Positions 12,272 through 20,835 are shown, counted from the stretch's first letter. The stretch is DNA of 64,000 nucleotides from Thermocatellispora tengchongensis (GCF_014202315.1 NZ_JACHGN010000021.1:130242-194241), one strand, 5' to 3'. A program made the numbers and translations. The notes: generated from the sequence alone by a model not told the origin.

Positions 12272-12735
12272 CCGATCCTCCCCTTCGGCGGCTGGACGAG
12301 CTCCAGCGTGATCTCGTCAGGGTCGAGAAAGTAGCAGGCGTAGCCGCCCGCGTTGATCCCGGCCGTGATCGCGTTCGGCGGCGAGACGAAACGCACCCCG
12401 GCCGCCGACAGCCGCTCGTGCTCGGCGAGGGCGTCCTCGACGGTGAGGGCCAGGTGGGCCGCCCCGGGCAGGTGCCGGGCCGGGCCGGGGCCCGCGCCGC
12501 GCGGCACGACGTACTCCACCAGCTCCAGGTCATGGGTGGAGACGCCGCGCGGCTGGCCGGGGACGGCGAGCTGGGCGATGCGCAGAACCGCGTCCGGGTA
12601 GCCGACGAGGCTGCGGGTGTAGGCGTTGTCCTGGTCCTGGGTGTGCACCAGCTCGAAGCCGAGCAGGTCGCGGTAGAAGGCGACCGACCGGTCCAGGTCG
12701 GAGACGGTGAAGGAGAAGTGCCACACGCCCCTCAT
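12268..12735 (-). CDS. VOC (glyoxalase/dioxygenase superfamily) protein
   Basis: 155 residues with two beta-alpha-beta-beta-beta modules: WHFSFTVSDLDRSVAFYRDLLGFELV at the start, then HLALTVEDALAEHERLSAAGVRFV and ACYFLDPDEITLELVQPP at the end. Metal ligands are plausibly His3, the mid-chain His of AHLAL and the terminal Glu in TLELVQ. The superfamily includes glyoxalase I, ring-cleaving dioxygenases, epimerases and isomerases, so the reaction is open. In this unit it could isomerise or cleave a keto-acid intermediate. Overlaps both neighbours by 4 bp. Confidence 0.82.
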   Translation of the reverse strand: MRGVWHFSFTVSDLDRSVAFYRDLLGFELVHTQDQDNAYTRSLVGYPDAVLRIAQLAVPGQPRGVSTHDLELVEYVVPRGAGPGPARHLPGAAHLALTVEDALAEHERLSAAGVRFVSPPNAITAGINAGGYACYFLDPDEITLELVQPPKGRIG

Positions 12736-13922
12736 CGCAGCGCCTCCTGCGGCTCGCGTTCCGGCGCGGGCTCCCCGGCCTTGGCCTGGCTCTCGCGCAC
12801 CCGTTTCACCTGCCGCTGGCGGCCGGCGATGGTGTAGATCGCGGCGGCGACGATGACGACGGTGCCGACGATCACGCCCTGGTAGTTGGCGCCCAGGTTG
12901 AGCACGTTGAACCCGTTGTCCAGGGTGAACAGGATCAGCGCGCCGACCACCGACTTCAGCACGCTGCCCAGGCCGCCGAACAGCGAGGTGCCGCCCAGGA
13001 TGGCCGCGGCGAGCACGGTCAGCTCGGTGCCCTGCAGGCCGGTGGGGTTGATGGCGAGCAGCTTGGCGGCGAACAGCACGCCGACGAAGGCCGAGCCGAG
13101 GCCGTTGAGCACGAACGCGCCGATCTTGTACCGGTTGACGTTGATGCCGGACAGGCGCGCGGCCTCGGCGTTGCTGCCCACGGCGTACAGGCGGCGGCCG
13201 ATGACGGTGTAGCGCAGCACGGCCCAGGTGACCGCGGCGATCACGATCAGGTAGTACGTCGGCTTGCTCAGCCGCAGGTCCCAGCCGACGAGCGGGCTGA
13301 GCGCGGCCAGCACCACGCCGGCGCCGGCCAGGACCAGGCCGCGCCGCGACTTGCGCAGCGCCAGGATCGCGCCGATGACCAGCAGGATGCCGCCGACGAC
13401 GGCGAGGATGTGCGGCACGGTCCAGTAGCCGGCCTGCAGCGCGATCAGCGACTGCTGGGCCTCGGGGTCCTTGGCCGTGACCGTACGCCCGTCGGTGACG
13501 ATCAGCACAAGGCCGCGCACCGCCGTCATGGTGCCGAGCGTGACGATGAACGCGTTGATCCCGACGAGCTGGACGATCACCCCGTTGACCACGCCGCAGA
13601 CCAGGCCCGCCCCGAGCGCGATGGCCATGGCCGCCGGCAGCCCGAGCGAGCCGACCAGGCTGAGCGCGGTCGCGGCGGAGAACGCGGCCACCGAGGCCAC
13701 CGACAGGTCGAAGTTGCCGCTGATCAGCACGACCGTGGTGAACACGGCCAGGATCGCCACCAGCGAGGACTGGTCCAGGATGTTGACGATGTTGGTCTCG
13801 GACAGGTAGCTCGGCCGGCCGAGCCGGGCCGACAGCACGGTCAGCGCGCCGACGATGAGGATCAGCGCGTAGACCACGCCCGCGTTGCCCGGTCTCAGGG
13901 CCGCCAGGAGCCTAGGCCGCAT
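12732..13922 (-). CDS. Sugar ABC transporter permease (RbsC-like)
   Basis: 396 residues with eight to ten membrane helices, the BPD_transp_2 family. Typical segments are NIVNILDQSSLVAILAVFTT, LISGNFDLSVASVAAFSA (the family GxxDLSVG-like loop), NGVIVQLVGINAFIVTLGT, AVGSNAEAARLSGINVNRYK and AAAILGGTSLFGGLGS. It forms the channel for a ribose/xylose/inositol-type importer with the adjacent ATPase and binding protein. The central cytoplasmic segment around 165-200 carries an extra predicted helix pair, as in XylH-type permeases. ATG 13922 overlaps the ATPase gene by 11 bp. Confidence 0.92.
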   Translation of the reverse strand: MRPRLLAALRPGNAGVVYALILIVGALTVLSARLGRPSYLSETNIVNILDQSSLVAILAVFTTVVLISGNFDLSVASVAAFSAATALSLVGSLGLPAAMAIALGAGLVCGVVNGVIVQLVGINAFIVTLGTMTAVRGLVLIVTDGRTVTAKDPEAQQSLIALQAGYWTVPHILAVVGGILLVIGAILALRKSRRGLVLAGAGVVLAALSPLVGWDLRLSKPTYYLIVIAAVTWAVLRYTVIGRRLYAVGSNAEAARLSGINVNRYKIGAFVLNGLGSAFVGVLFAAKLLAINPTGLQGTELTVLAAAILGGTSLFGGLGSVLKSVVGALILFTLDNGFNVLNLGANYQGVIVGTVVIVAAAIYTIAGRQRQVKRVRESQAKAGEPAPEREPQEALR

Positions 13923-15519
13923 GGGGCTCGCCCCCCGCGTCGAATCCGTTGGCCAGCATCAGCAGTTCCTCCTCGGATGTCTCGTGGGCCGGCCGCTCGG
14001 CGACGACGCGGCCCTCCCGGACCACGAGCACGCGGGTGGCGACGGCGAGGATCTCCTCGAACTCGCTGCTCACCACGAGCACCGCGCCGCCGCCCTGGGC
14101 GAAGCGGCGCACGAGTTCCAGGATGTCGGCCTTGGCGCCGACGTCCACGCCGGCGGTGGGCTCGTCGAGCATGAACACGCGGGCGCCGCCGTAGAGCCAC
14201 TTGCCGAAGACGACCTTCTGCGCGTTGCCGCCGGACAGTTCGGTGACCATCGCGTCCGGCCCGGGGCAGACGATGCCGAGGTCCGCGATGGCCCGGCGGG
14301 CGCGGTCGCCTTCGGCCCGCTCGCTGGGCAGGGCGCGGGCCGAGGACAGCGCGGGCAGGTCGGGCAGCGAGATGTTCTTCCAGATGGGGAACGCGCCGAC
14401 GAGCCCCTGCGCGTTGCGGTCCTCGGGGACCAGGGCCATCCCGGCGGCGACGGCGGCCCGGGGCGTACGGCGTACGTGCCTGCCGCCGACCAGGACCTCG
14501 CCGCGGGCGCGCGGGTCGGCGCCGTACACGGCGTGCAGGATCTCCGAGCGGCCCGAGCCGAGCAGGCCGGCGATGCCGACGACCTCGCCCTCGCGCACGT
14601 CGAAGGAGACGTCGCGCACCCCGGCCGGGGAGTTCAGGCCGCGCACCGACAGCAGCACCGGCGCCTCGGCCGCGACCGGCGCGGCGGGGACCCGCTCGCC
14701 GGCGAGCAGGTCGCGCCCGGTGCTCCTGGGTCGCTCGCCTTCCTCGCTCGCTCCGCGGCCCGCGCGCCGTCCCTCACGGCCCACCCCGCTCGCCGCGTAG
14801 GCTTCGCTCAAGATGGCCTGCACCAGCCGGTCCTCGTCGTAGCCGGCGGTCTCGCCCTCCTCCACGACGGTGCCGTCGCGCAGGACCGTGACCCGGTCGG
14901 TGAGCGAGAGCACCTCGTCCAGGAAGTGCGAGACGTACAGGAAGGCGGTGCCCTGCGCCGACAGGCGGCGCACCACGTCGAAGACGACCTGGCGCTCGCC
15001 CTCGGCGAGGGAGGCGGTGGGCTCGTCCATGACCACCAGCTCCGCGCCGGTGGCCAGGGCTTGCAGGATCGCCACCATCTGCCGCTCGCCGATGGCGAGG
15101 TCGGCCACCTCGGCGTCGGGGTCGATGCGGTAGCCGACCCGGTCGAGCAGGTCGGCGAACTCGCCGCGACGGCGGCGCGGCAGCCGCCACGGCCCCCTGC
15201 TGCCGAGGAAGACGTTCTCCAGCACGGTCAGGGTGGGGGCCAGCGGCACGTGCTGCATGATCGTGGCGACGCCGGCGGAGCGGGCCGCTCCCGGGTCGCG
15301 CCAGACGACCCGCTCGCCCTTCCAGCGCACGGTCCCGGTGGTCGGGGCGTGCGCCCCGGCGATCACCTTGATCATGGTGGACTTGCCCGCGCCGTTCGCG
15401 CCGACCAGGCCGTGCACGCTGCCGGGCATCACGGTCAGCCGCGCTCCGCGGAGGGCGACGGTGCCGTTCGGGAACGACTTGCCGACGCCCTCCAGGGAGA
15501 GCAGCGGGGTGGTCACCAT
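13912..15519 (-). CDS. Sugar ABC transporter ATP-binding protein (RbsA-like, two domains)
   Basis: 535 residues with tandem ABC domains. Domain 1 has Walker A GANGAGKST (about residues 40-48), a diverged signature LAIGERQMVA and Walker B ELVVMDEPTASLAE. Domain 2 has a degenerate Walker A GLLGSGRSE, signature LSGGNAQKV and Walker B FMLDEPTAGVDVG. This asymmetry is normal for the RbsA/MglA/XylG class. The inter-domain linker has an additional charged stretch of about 35 residues (GREGRRAGRGASEEGERPR). It powers uptake through the neighbouring permease. ATG 15519 overlaps the binding-protein stop by 7 bp. Confidence 0.94.
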   Translation of the reverse strand: MVTTPLLSLEGVGKSFPNGTVALRGARLTVMPGSVHGLVGANGAGKSTMIKVIAGAHAPTTGTVRWKGERVVWRDPGAARSAGVATIMQHVPLAPTLTVLENVFLGSRGPWRLPRRRRGEFADLLDRVGYRIDPDAEVADLAIGERQMVAILQALATGAELVVMDEPTASLAEGERQVVFDVVRRLSAQGTAFLYVSHFLDEVLSLTDRVTVLRDGTVVEEGETAGYDEDRLVQAILSEAYAASGVGREGRRAGRGASEEGERPRSTGRDLLAGERVPAAPVAAEAPVLLSVRGLNSPAGVRDVSFDVREGEVVGIAGLLGSGRSEILHAVYGADPRARGEVLVGGRHVRRTPRAAVAAGMALVPEDRNAQGLVGAFPIWKNISLPDLPALSSARALPSERAEGDRARRAIADLGIVCPGPDAMVTELSGGNAQKVVFGKWLYGGARVFMLDEPTAGVDVGAKADILELVRRFAQGGGAVLVVSSEFEEILAVATRVLVVREGRVVAERPAHETSEEELLMLANGFDAGGEPHAA

Positions 15520-16496
15520 TGCGGGGTGCAGTCGGCGACGTTGTCCTTGGTGATCGGCGGCGTGTCGTAGGTGACGAAGGCCGCGTTCTGCTTCTTCTCG
15601 CCGGTCAGGTGCTTGTAGAGCGTGTCCAGCGCGAGCTTGCCCAGGTCCTCGGGCTTGAAGCAGACGGTGCCGGACACGTCGCCCGACTTGACCGCGTCGA
15701 TGCCCAGCTTGCTGCCCCCGATGCCGATCACCTTGGCCTTCGACCCGGCGGACTTCACCGCCTTGGCGCAGCCCACCGACATGTCGTCGGACTGGGCGTA
15801 GAAGAGCTGGATGTCGGGGTTGGCGGCCAGCATGTTCTGGCAGGCCGACTGCGCCTTGTCCTGCACCCAGTCGCCCGGCTGGCGGGCCACGACCTCGAAC
15901 GTGGCGCCCTTGGCCTCGGCCGCCTTGGGGAACTCCTGCCAGCGGTTGACGACCTCGGCGAACCCGGCCGCGCCCTCCACGACCGCGATCTTGCCGCCGC
16001 CGGGGAGGACCTGGGCGGCGATCTCGCCGGCCTTGCCGCCGGCGGCGTACTCGTCCTGGGTGACCAGCGCGACCAGGCCCGGGTAGACGTCCTTGAGCGG
16101 GCGGGTCTTGGGGTCGCCGACCTGCGAGGCGACGGCAACGGTGGGGATGCCCGCGGCCTTGAGCCGGTCGGCCAGGCCCTGGGCCACGCCGGAGTCCACC
16201 GGCAGCATCAATACGCCGTCGGGCTGCTGTGCCATGAGGTCCTGGATGTCGTTGCTCTGCTTGTCGGCCTTGCCCTGGGCGTCCAGCTCCACGATCTTCA
16301 CGCCGAGCCGGGCGGCCTCGTCCTTGATGCCCTTGCCGATGGCGGCCGGGAACGGGAAGCTCAGCCCCAGGTTGGACACGCCGATCGTGTACTCCTTCTT
16401 GCCGCCGTCGCCGGCCTGGGCGGAGTCGCCGCCGCTGCCGCCGCAGGCTGTCGCGCCGATCGCGATGGCGGCCACGAGGAGGAATGCCTTCTTCAC
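15513..16496 (-). CDS. Sugar ABC transporter substrate-binding lipoprotein
   Basis: 327 residues. Signal peptide with lipobox (IGATACGG, lipidated Cys18), then a Peripla_BP_4-type fold with the opening strand YTIGVSNLGLSFPFPAAIGKGIKDEAARLG, LMAQQPDGVLMLPVDS and FYAQSDDMSVGCAKAV. Related to ribose/xylose/inositol receptors; the aromatic clusters that would define specificity cannot be interpreted by eye. GTG 16496 has AGGAGAG upstream. It is the first gene of the second transcription unit, with its own operator at 16518-16531 and a 70-bp gap from the E1beta gene. Confidence 0.92.
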   Translation of the reverse strand: MKKAFLLVAAIAIGATACGGSGGDSAQAGDGGKKEYTIGVSNLGLSFPFPAAIGKGIKDEAARLGVKIVELDAQGKADKQSNDIQDLMAQQPDGVLMLPVDSGVAQGLADRLKAAGIPTVAVASQVGDPKTRPLKDVYPGLVALVTQDEYAAGGKAGEIAAQVLPGGGKIAVVEGAAGFAEVVNRWQEFPKAAEAKGATFEVVARQPGDWVQDKAQSACQNMLAANPDIQLFYAQSDDMSVGCAKAVKSAGSKAKVIGIGGSKLGIDAVKSGDVSGTVCFKPEDLGKLALDTLYKHLTGEKKQNAAFVTYDTPPITKDNVADCTPQW

Positions 16497-16517
16497 TGTC
16501 TCTCCTGCTTGTGGGAG

Positions 16518-16531
16518 GTCAAACGTTTGAC
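16518..16531. promoter_or_regulatory. LacI operator GTCAAACGTTTGAC
   Basis: A perfect 14-bp palindrome with central CG, ending 22 bp upstream of the binding-protein GTG. It shares GTCAA-CG-TTGAC with the site upstream of the SDR gene (20663). Two such sites in front of the two transcription units of one locus, plus a LacI gene in the locus, make it very probably the operator of that LacI protein. Confidence 0.75.
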
Positions 16532-16566
16532 TTGATGGGACATGAATGCCTCGCCATGGGGGCCGA

Positions 16567-17565
16567 TCAGCCCCGGACGAGCGTTCGCACCTCCCCCGCG
16601 ATGCGATCCGCGTCGGGCAGCAGGGCCTGCGCCAGCACCGGAGCGGCCGGCATCCGGACGTCCGGCGCGCCGATCCTGATCGGCGGCGCGAGCAGCGGCA
16701 CGCCCGCCTGCGCCACCCTGGCCACGACCTCCGCGCCGAAGCCGCCGGTGACGTTGGCCTCGTGCACGACCGCGAGCCGGCGCGTACGCCCGGCCGCGGC
16801 GACGACCGCCTCGGTGTCGAACGGGTTCAGCCACGGCGTCTCGACCACCTCGACGCCGATGCCCTCGCCCGCCAGCAGCTCGGCGGCCTCCACGGCGCGC
16901 CAGGTCATCGCGCCCCAGGTCACGACGGTCACGTCGCTCCCCGGGTGCCGCACCCGCACACCGCCCATCGGCGGCACCGGCCCGCCGACGGTCACCTCCT
17001 GCCTGGCCCCGAAGTACAGCGTCCGGTTCTCGATCACGAGCACCGGGTCGTCGCAGTGCACCGCCGTCACCAGCAGGTCGTAGGCGTCCTGAGGCGTGGA
17101 CGGCATGCACACCCGCAGCCCCGGCACGTGCAGGAACAGCGCCTCAAGGCACTGCGAGTGCTGCGCGCACGCCCCCGGCGCGTTGCCCTGCTGGGTGCGG
17201 ATCGTCAGCGGCGCGGTCAGCCTGCCCGCCGAGACGTAGCGCACGTTGGCCGCCTGGTTCACGATCTGGTCCAGCGCGACCAGCGAGAAGTCCGCCCACA
17301 TGATCTCCACGATCGGACGGCGGCCCATCATTGCCGCGCCGACCGCGCTGCCCAGGATCGCCGCCTCGCTGATCGGCGTGTCGAACACCCGCGCGCCGAA
17401 GCTCTTGCGCAGCCCCCGGGTCACCCCGAACACCCCGCCGGGCACGCCCACGTCCTCGCCGTAGACCAGCGTCTCCGGCAGCTCCTCCATCAGCCGGTGC
17501 AGCGCCGCGTTGACCGCCTCGCCGTAGCCGAGTTTCCGGATCTCGGGCTTGCTGGTCTCAGGCAT
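16567..17565 (-). CDS. 2-oxoacid/acetoin dehydrogenase E1 component, beta subunit
   Basis: 332 residues matching the E1beta family (pyruvate, branched-chain and acetoin dehydrogenases). Hallmarks: LVYGEDVGVPGGVFGVTRGL, FDTPISEAAILGSAVGAAMMGRRPIVEIMWADF, RTQQGNAPGACAQHSQ (the QGG.GPxHSQ-like His loop), and a transketolase C-terminal domain with VTVVTWGAMTWRAVEAAE and VVHEANVTGGFGAEV. It pairs with the adjacent E1alpha to bind thiamine diphosphate and oxidatively decarboxylate a 2-oxoacid or cleave an alpha-hydroxyketone. No E2 acyltransferase or E3 gene is in the locus, so the partner must come from elsewhere or the E1 acts differently. Overlaps E1alpha by 8 bp. Confidence 0.92.
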   Translation of the reverse strand: MPETSKPEIRKLGYGEAVNAALHRLMEELPETLVYGEDVGVPGGVFGVTRGLRKSFGARVFDTPISEAAILGSAVGAAMMGRRPIVEIMWADFSLVALDQIVNQAANVRYVSAGRLTAPLTIRTQQGNAPGACAQHSQCLEALFLHVPGLRVCMPSTPQDAYDLLVTAVHCDDPVLVIENRTLYFGARQEVTVGGPVPPMGGVRVRHPGSDVTVVTWGAMTWRAVEAAELLAGEGIGVEVVETPWLNPFDTEAVVAAAGRTRRLAVVHEANVTGGFGAEVVARVAQAGVPLLAPPIRIGAPDVRMPAAPVLAQALLPDADRIAGEVRTLVRG

Positions 17566-18505
17566 ACAGGTGCTCCCTGGCGGTCGCCGGGTCGGCGTAC
17601 GGCGCGGCCATGGCCGCCGCGGCGGCGGCCTCGATCTCTCCGCGCGCCTTCTCCTCCACCGCGTCGATCTCCGCCGCCGGCACGCCGTCGGCCAGCAGCC
17701 CCTCCTTCAGCCGCGCGATCGGCTCGCGCCGCCTGATCCGGTCAAGCTCGCCCGGCTTGCGGTAGTTCTCCGCGTCGCCGATGTAGTGGCCGACGATGCG
17801 CTCGGTCATGCACTCCAGCAGCGTCGGCCCGCCGCCCTCGCGGGCGACCTCCAGCGCGTCGCGCATGTGGAACCGGACCGCCTCGGCGTCGTTGCCGTCG
17901 ATGCGGTACCCCGGCATCCCGTACGCCGCCGCCCGGTCGGCCAGGCGCGGGGCGCGCACCATGTCGGCGATCGGGGTCAGCTCGGAGTAGCGGTTGTTCT
18001 CGCACACGAACACCACCGGCAGGTCGAACGCGGCGGCGAAGTTCATCGCCTCGTGCACCGCGCCCTGGTTCATCGCGCCGTCGCCGAACACCGTCACCGC
18101 GGCCCGGTCGGAGCCGTCGAAGCGCCCGGCCAGCGCCGCGCCGCACGCGATCGGCGCACCCGCCCCGACGATGGAGTTCTCGCCGTGGAAGCCATGGTCG
18201 GCCGCGGTGAAGTACGCCGAGCCGCCCCGGCCGCCGTTCACGCCGGTGGCGCGCCCCATCAGCTCCGCGAACAGCGCCTCCACCGGCACCCCGCGCGCGA
18301 TGGCCCAGCCGTGCCCCCGGTACGTCGCGTACAGGGCGTCCTCGGGTTCGAGCACGTCGCACGCCCCGACCGGGATCGCCTCCTGGCCGATGCACAGGTG
18401 CACCGAGCCCACGATCGGCCCTTCCAGCCGCAGGTCACGCACCTTCTCCTCGAAGGCGCGGATGCGCCACATGGCCAGCAGATCCGCGAGCCTGCGCTCA
18501 CTCAT
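17558..18505 (-). CDS. 2-oxoacid/acetoin dehydrogenase E1 component, alpha subunit
   Basis: 315 residues from ATG 18505 (GGAG 8-11 bases upstream; an in-frame ATG at 18520 would add five residues). The thiamine diphosphate site GDGAMNQGAVHEAMNFAAAF followed by ENNRYSE is intact, as are GGRGGSAYFTAADHGFHGENSIVGAG and the opening MWRIRAFEEKVRDL. The short length and the GENSIVGAG-type loop are closer to acetoin dehydrogenase (AcoA) than to pyruvate dehydrogenase E1. Works as an alpha2beta2 tetramer with the downstream gene. Overlaps the lyase stop by 8 bp. Confidence 0.92.
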   Translation of the reverse strand: MSERRLADLLAMWRIRAFEEKVRDLRLEGPIVGSVHLCIGQEAIPVGACDVLEPEDALYATYRGHGWAIARGVPVEALFAELMGRATGVNGGRGGSAYFTAADHGFHGENSIVGAGAPIACGAALAGRFDGSDRAAVTVFGDGAMNQGAVHEAMNFAAAFDLPVVFVCENNRYSELTPIADMVRAPRLADRAAAYGMPGYRIDGNDAEAVRFHMRDALEVAREGGGPTLLECMTERIVGHYIGDAENYRKPGELDRIRRREPIARLKEGLLADGVPAAEIDAVEEKARGEIEAAAAAAMAAPYADPATAREHLYA

Positions 18506-19877
18506 CCTCGCTCTCCTCACTCCGCCACGCGGCGAGCGCGGCCTCGCAGACGCTCTCGGCGTCGCCGATGTAGGACTCGGGCGGCAGCGGCAGCTCGCCC
18601 AGCACGGCCAGCTCGGCGGGGCCGGCCAGCTCGCGCAGCGTGTCGGCCAGGGTCCTGCCGCCGGCGCGCGCCTCGTGCGCGGCCTGGTAGACCAGGTCGT
18701 GGGCCTGCTCCCGGCCCAGCGCCGAGGCCAGCCGCATCATGTACGCCTCCGCCATGATCAGCCCGCCCTCGGCGTCCAGGTTGCCGCGCATCGCCTCGGG
18801 GAAGACGCGCAGCCCGCCCGCCACGTCGGCGGCGGTGGCCAGGGCGCCCGCGCCCAGCTCGGCGAGCTGCGGCACGACGTACCACTCGACCTGCCACTCG
18901 CCGGCGGCGCGCTCGTGCCCGGCCTCCATCGCCCGGAACAGCGCCGAGCCCAGGGCCCCGGCCGTGCCGGACATGCCGATGATCGCCTCGCACCCGATCG
19001 GGTTGGCCTTCTGCGGCATGGTGGAGCTGGCCCCGCGGTGGTGCCCGCCCGCCTCGCGCACCTCGCCGACCTCGGTGCGCGACAGGTCCACGATCTCGCG
19101 GGCGAAGCGGGCGGCGGTCGCGGCCACGCCCGCGCACACCACGCCGAACTCCGCCACCCCGTCGCGGGCGACGTGCCAGGGGACCTCGGTGGTGCTCAGC
19201 CCGAGCCGCAGCGCCATGCCCTTGCGGATCTGCGCCGCCTGCGCGCCCAGGGCCGCGGAGGTGCCCCCCGCCCCGAACAGCGACACGACCGACACCCGCC
19301 GCGCCGCCGCCCGCACCCGCGCCCGCTGCCGCGTCACCTCGGCCAGCAGCACCGCCATCTTCGCCCCGAAGGTGGTGGGCACGGCCTGCTGCGCGTGGGT
19401 GCGCGCGGCGATCACGGTGTCGGCGTGCTCCTCGACCAGCCGGGCCAGCGCGTCGCCGAACGCGTGGAGCAGCGTCTCGATCCGGCCCAGCGCCTCGCCC
19501 ATCTGCAGCGCGAGCCCGCTGTCCATGATGTCCTGGGTGGTCGCGCCGTAGTGCACCCGCCCGTTGGGGCCGTCGGGCAGCGCCGCCGCGATCATCCGTA
19601 CCAGGGGCAGGATCGGGTAGCCGACGTTGACCGCCTCCCGCCACAGCCGGTCCAGGTCGATGGTGCGCAGCACGCACGCCTCGGCGATGGCCTCGGCGTC
19701 GGCCTCGCCGATCACGCCCGCCTCGGCCTGGGCACGGGCGAGCGCCGCCTCCACCCGCAGCCAGGCGAGCACCGTACGCTCGGCGGAGAAGATCTCCGCC
19801 ATGCCCGGGTCGCCGAACAGCTCGGGCAGCAGCTTGAAGGTCTGCATGGACCGCGTGGGTCCGGTGGTGGCCGCCAT
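18498..19877 (-). CDS. Fumarase/adenylosuccinate-lyase superfamily lyase (PcaB-like)
   Basis: 459 residues. The superfamily signature SSTMPQKANP is at about 284-293, with upstream elements NVGYPILPLVRM, HYGATTQDIMDSG (about 109-121) and ARTHAQQAVPTTFG. The overall form is nearest to 3-carboxy-cis,cis-muconate cycloisomerase (PcaB) and related lyases. However, no other protocatechuate gene is present and the neighbours are sugar-pathway genes, so a carboxymuconate substrate is doubtful. A role in eliminating water or another group from a sugar-derived acid is a reasonable hypothesis. The catalytic Ser loop is intact. The C-terminal tail is acidic. Second gene of the SDR-lyase-E1 unit, 3 bp from the SDR stop. 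Confidence 0.85.
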   Translation of the reverse strand: MAATTGPTRSMQTFKLLPELFGDPGMAEIFSAERTVLAWLRVEAALARAQAEAGVIGEADAEAIAEACVLRTIDLDRLWREAVNVGYPILPLVRMIAAALPDGPNGRVHYGATTQDIMDSGLALQMGEALGRIETLLHAFGDALARLVEEHADTVIAARTHAQQAVPTTFGAKMAVLLAEVTRQRARVRAAARRVSVVSLFGAGGTSAALGAQAAQIRKGMALRLGLSTTEVPWHVARDGVAEFGVVCAGVAATAARFAREIVDLSRTEVGEVREAGGHHRGASSTMPQKANPIGCEAIIGMSGTAGALGSALFRAMEAGHERAAGEWQVEWYVVPQLAELGAGALATAADVAGGLRVFPEAMRGNLDAEGGLIMAEAYMMRLASALGREQAHDLVYQAAHEARAGGRTLADTLRELAGPAELAVLGELPLPPESYIGDAESVCEAALAAWRSEESEDE

Positions 19878-19880
19878 GCG

Positions 19881-20639
19881 TCAGTCCATCTCCAGTCCGC
19901 CGTCAACGTTGATCGCCTGCCCGGTGACGAAGGAGGCGAGGTCGCTGGCGAGGAACAGCACCACGTTGGCCAGCTCCTCCGGCATCCCGTGGCGGCGCAG
20001 CGGGGTGCGGTCGTTGACCTCCTTGAAGTACTGCCGCCCGGCGTCGGGCCCGAACCGCTCGTCGCGGTCGGCGATGATCTCCTCCCACATCGGGGTGAGG
20101 AACACCCCGGGGCAGACCGCGTTCACCCGCACCGGCGCCAGCGCCTCCGCCGCGCTCTTGGTCAGGCTGAGCAGCGCGGTCTTGGTCGCCGCGTAGTGCG
20201 CCGCGTTCGGCCGCCCCGACCGCGCCGCCACCGAGGCCAGCGTCACGATCGACCCGGCCCCCCGCGCCGCCATCTTCCGCCCCACGGCCTGGGTGAGCCA
20301 GAACGCGCCGTTCAGGTTGACGTCCACGATCCGCCGCCACTCCGCCACGGGCACGTCGAGCAGCGGCGTGGTGCGCATGATCCCGGCGCAGTTGACCATG
20401 ATGTCGATCCGCTCCAGCCCGTCCGCCAGCCCCGCCGCCTGGCCGGGATCGGCGATGTCCGCGGCCCGCGCCGCCACCCCCAGCGCCGCCGCGGCCTCCT
20501 CCAGCCGCGGCCCCCCGAGGTCGGAGAGCACGACATCGGCGCCGGCCTCGGCCAGAGCCCGGGCGCACGCCACACCGAGCCCTCCCGCCGCCCCCGCGAC
20601 GAGCGCGGTACGCCCCGTCAGGTCGATCGTGACAGCCAT
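19881..20639 (-). CDS. SDR-family NAD(P)-dependent oxidoreductase
   Basis: 252 residues from ATG 20639 (GAGG just upstream; a GTG at 20660 would add seven residues containing the Shine-Dalgarno itself). Classical SDR features: TALVAGAAGGLGVACARAL cofactor loop, NCAGIM, SIVTLASVAARSG catalytic Ser and YAATK catalytic pair, then VNAVCPGVFLTPMW. It resembles 3-oxoacyl and sugar-acid dehydrogenases, including 2-keto-3-deoxy-L-fuconate dehydrogenase-like enzymes. First gene of the upstream unit; the operator at 20663 lies 24 bp before its start. Substrate unknown. Confidence 0.9.
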   Translation of the reverse strand: MAVTIDLTGRTALVAGAAGGLGVACARALAEAGADVVLSDLGGPRLEEAAAALGVAARAADIADPGQAAGLADGLERIDIMVNCAGIMRTTPLLDVPVAEWRRIVDVNLNGAFWLTQAVGRKMAARGAGSIVTLASVAARSGRPNAAHYAATKTALLSLTKSAAEALAPVRVNAVCPGVFLTPMWEEIIADRDERFGPDAGRQYFKEVNDRTPLRRHGMPEELANVVLFLASDLASFVTGQAINVDGGLEMD

Positions 20640-20662
20640 TACCTCGACGCTCTCCTTCACAA

Positions 20663-20676
20663 GTCAATCGATTGAC
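20663..20676. promoter_or_regulatory. LacI operator GTCAATCGATTGAC
   Basis: A perfect 14-bp palindrome 24 bp upstream of the SDR start. It matches the 16518 site at 12 of 14 positions, including GTCAA, the central CG and TTGAC. Likely bound by the LacI protein encoded at the other end of the locus. Confidence 0.75.
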
Positions 20677-20716
20677 CAGAAGGTAGCAGCCGCCTCACAA
20701 ACCGGACAAGAGCCAA

Positions 20717-20730
20717 GTCAATCGTTTTTC
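20717..20730. promoter_or_regulatory. Possible auxiliary operator (imperfect copy)
   Basis: GTCAATCGTTTTTC keeps the left half GTCAATCG of the adjacent operator but has a degenerate right half. It begins 54 bp upstream of the main site, a spacing of about five helical turns that would suit cooperative LacI binding. Weak alone; reported because of position. Confidence 0.35.
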
Positions 20731-20835
20731 TACGATGTTTCCGCACGGTTATCGGCGTGAGTACCACCAGCGCGCATCGGTCACGCAGGTACGCACGTGT
20801 ACCGCCGTACCGCGAGTACCGCCGTCGCGGCTCGT

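Noticed and set aside
18498-19877. Protocatechuate pathway assignment (pcaB) for the lyase
   Set aside because: No pcaGH, pcaC, pcaD or pcaIJ genes are present and the context is sugar transport.
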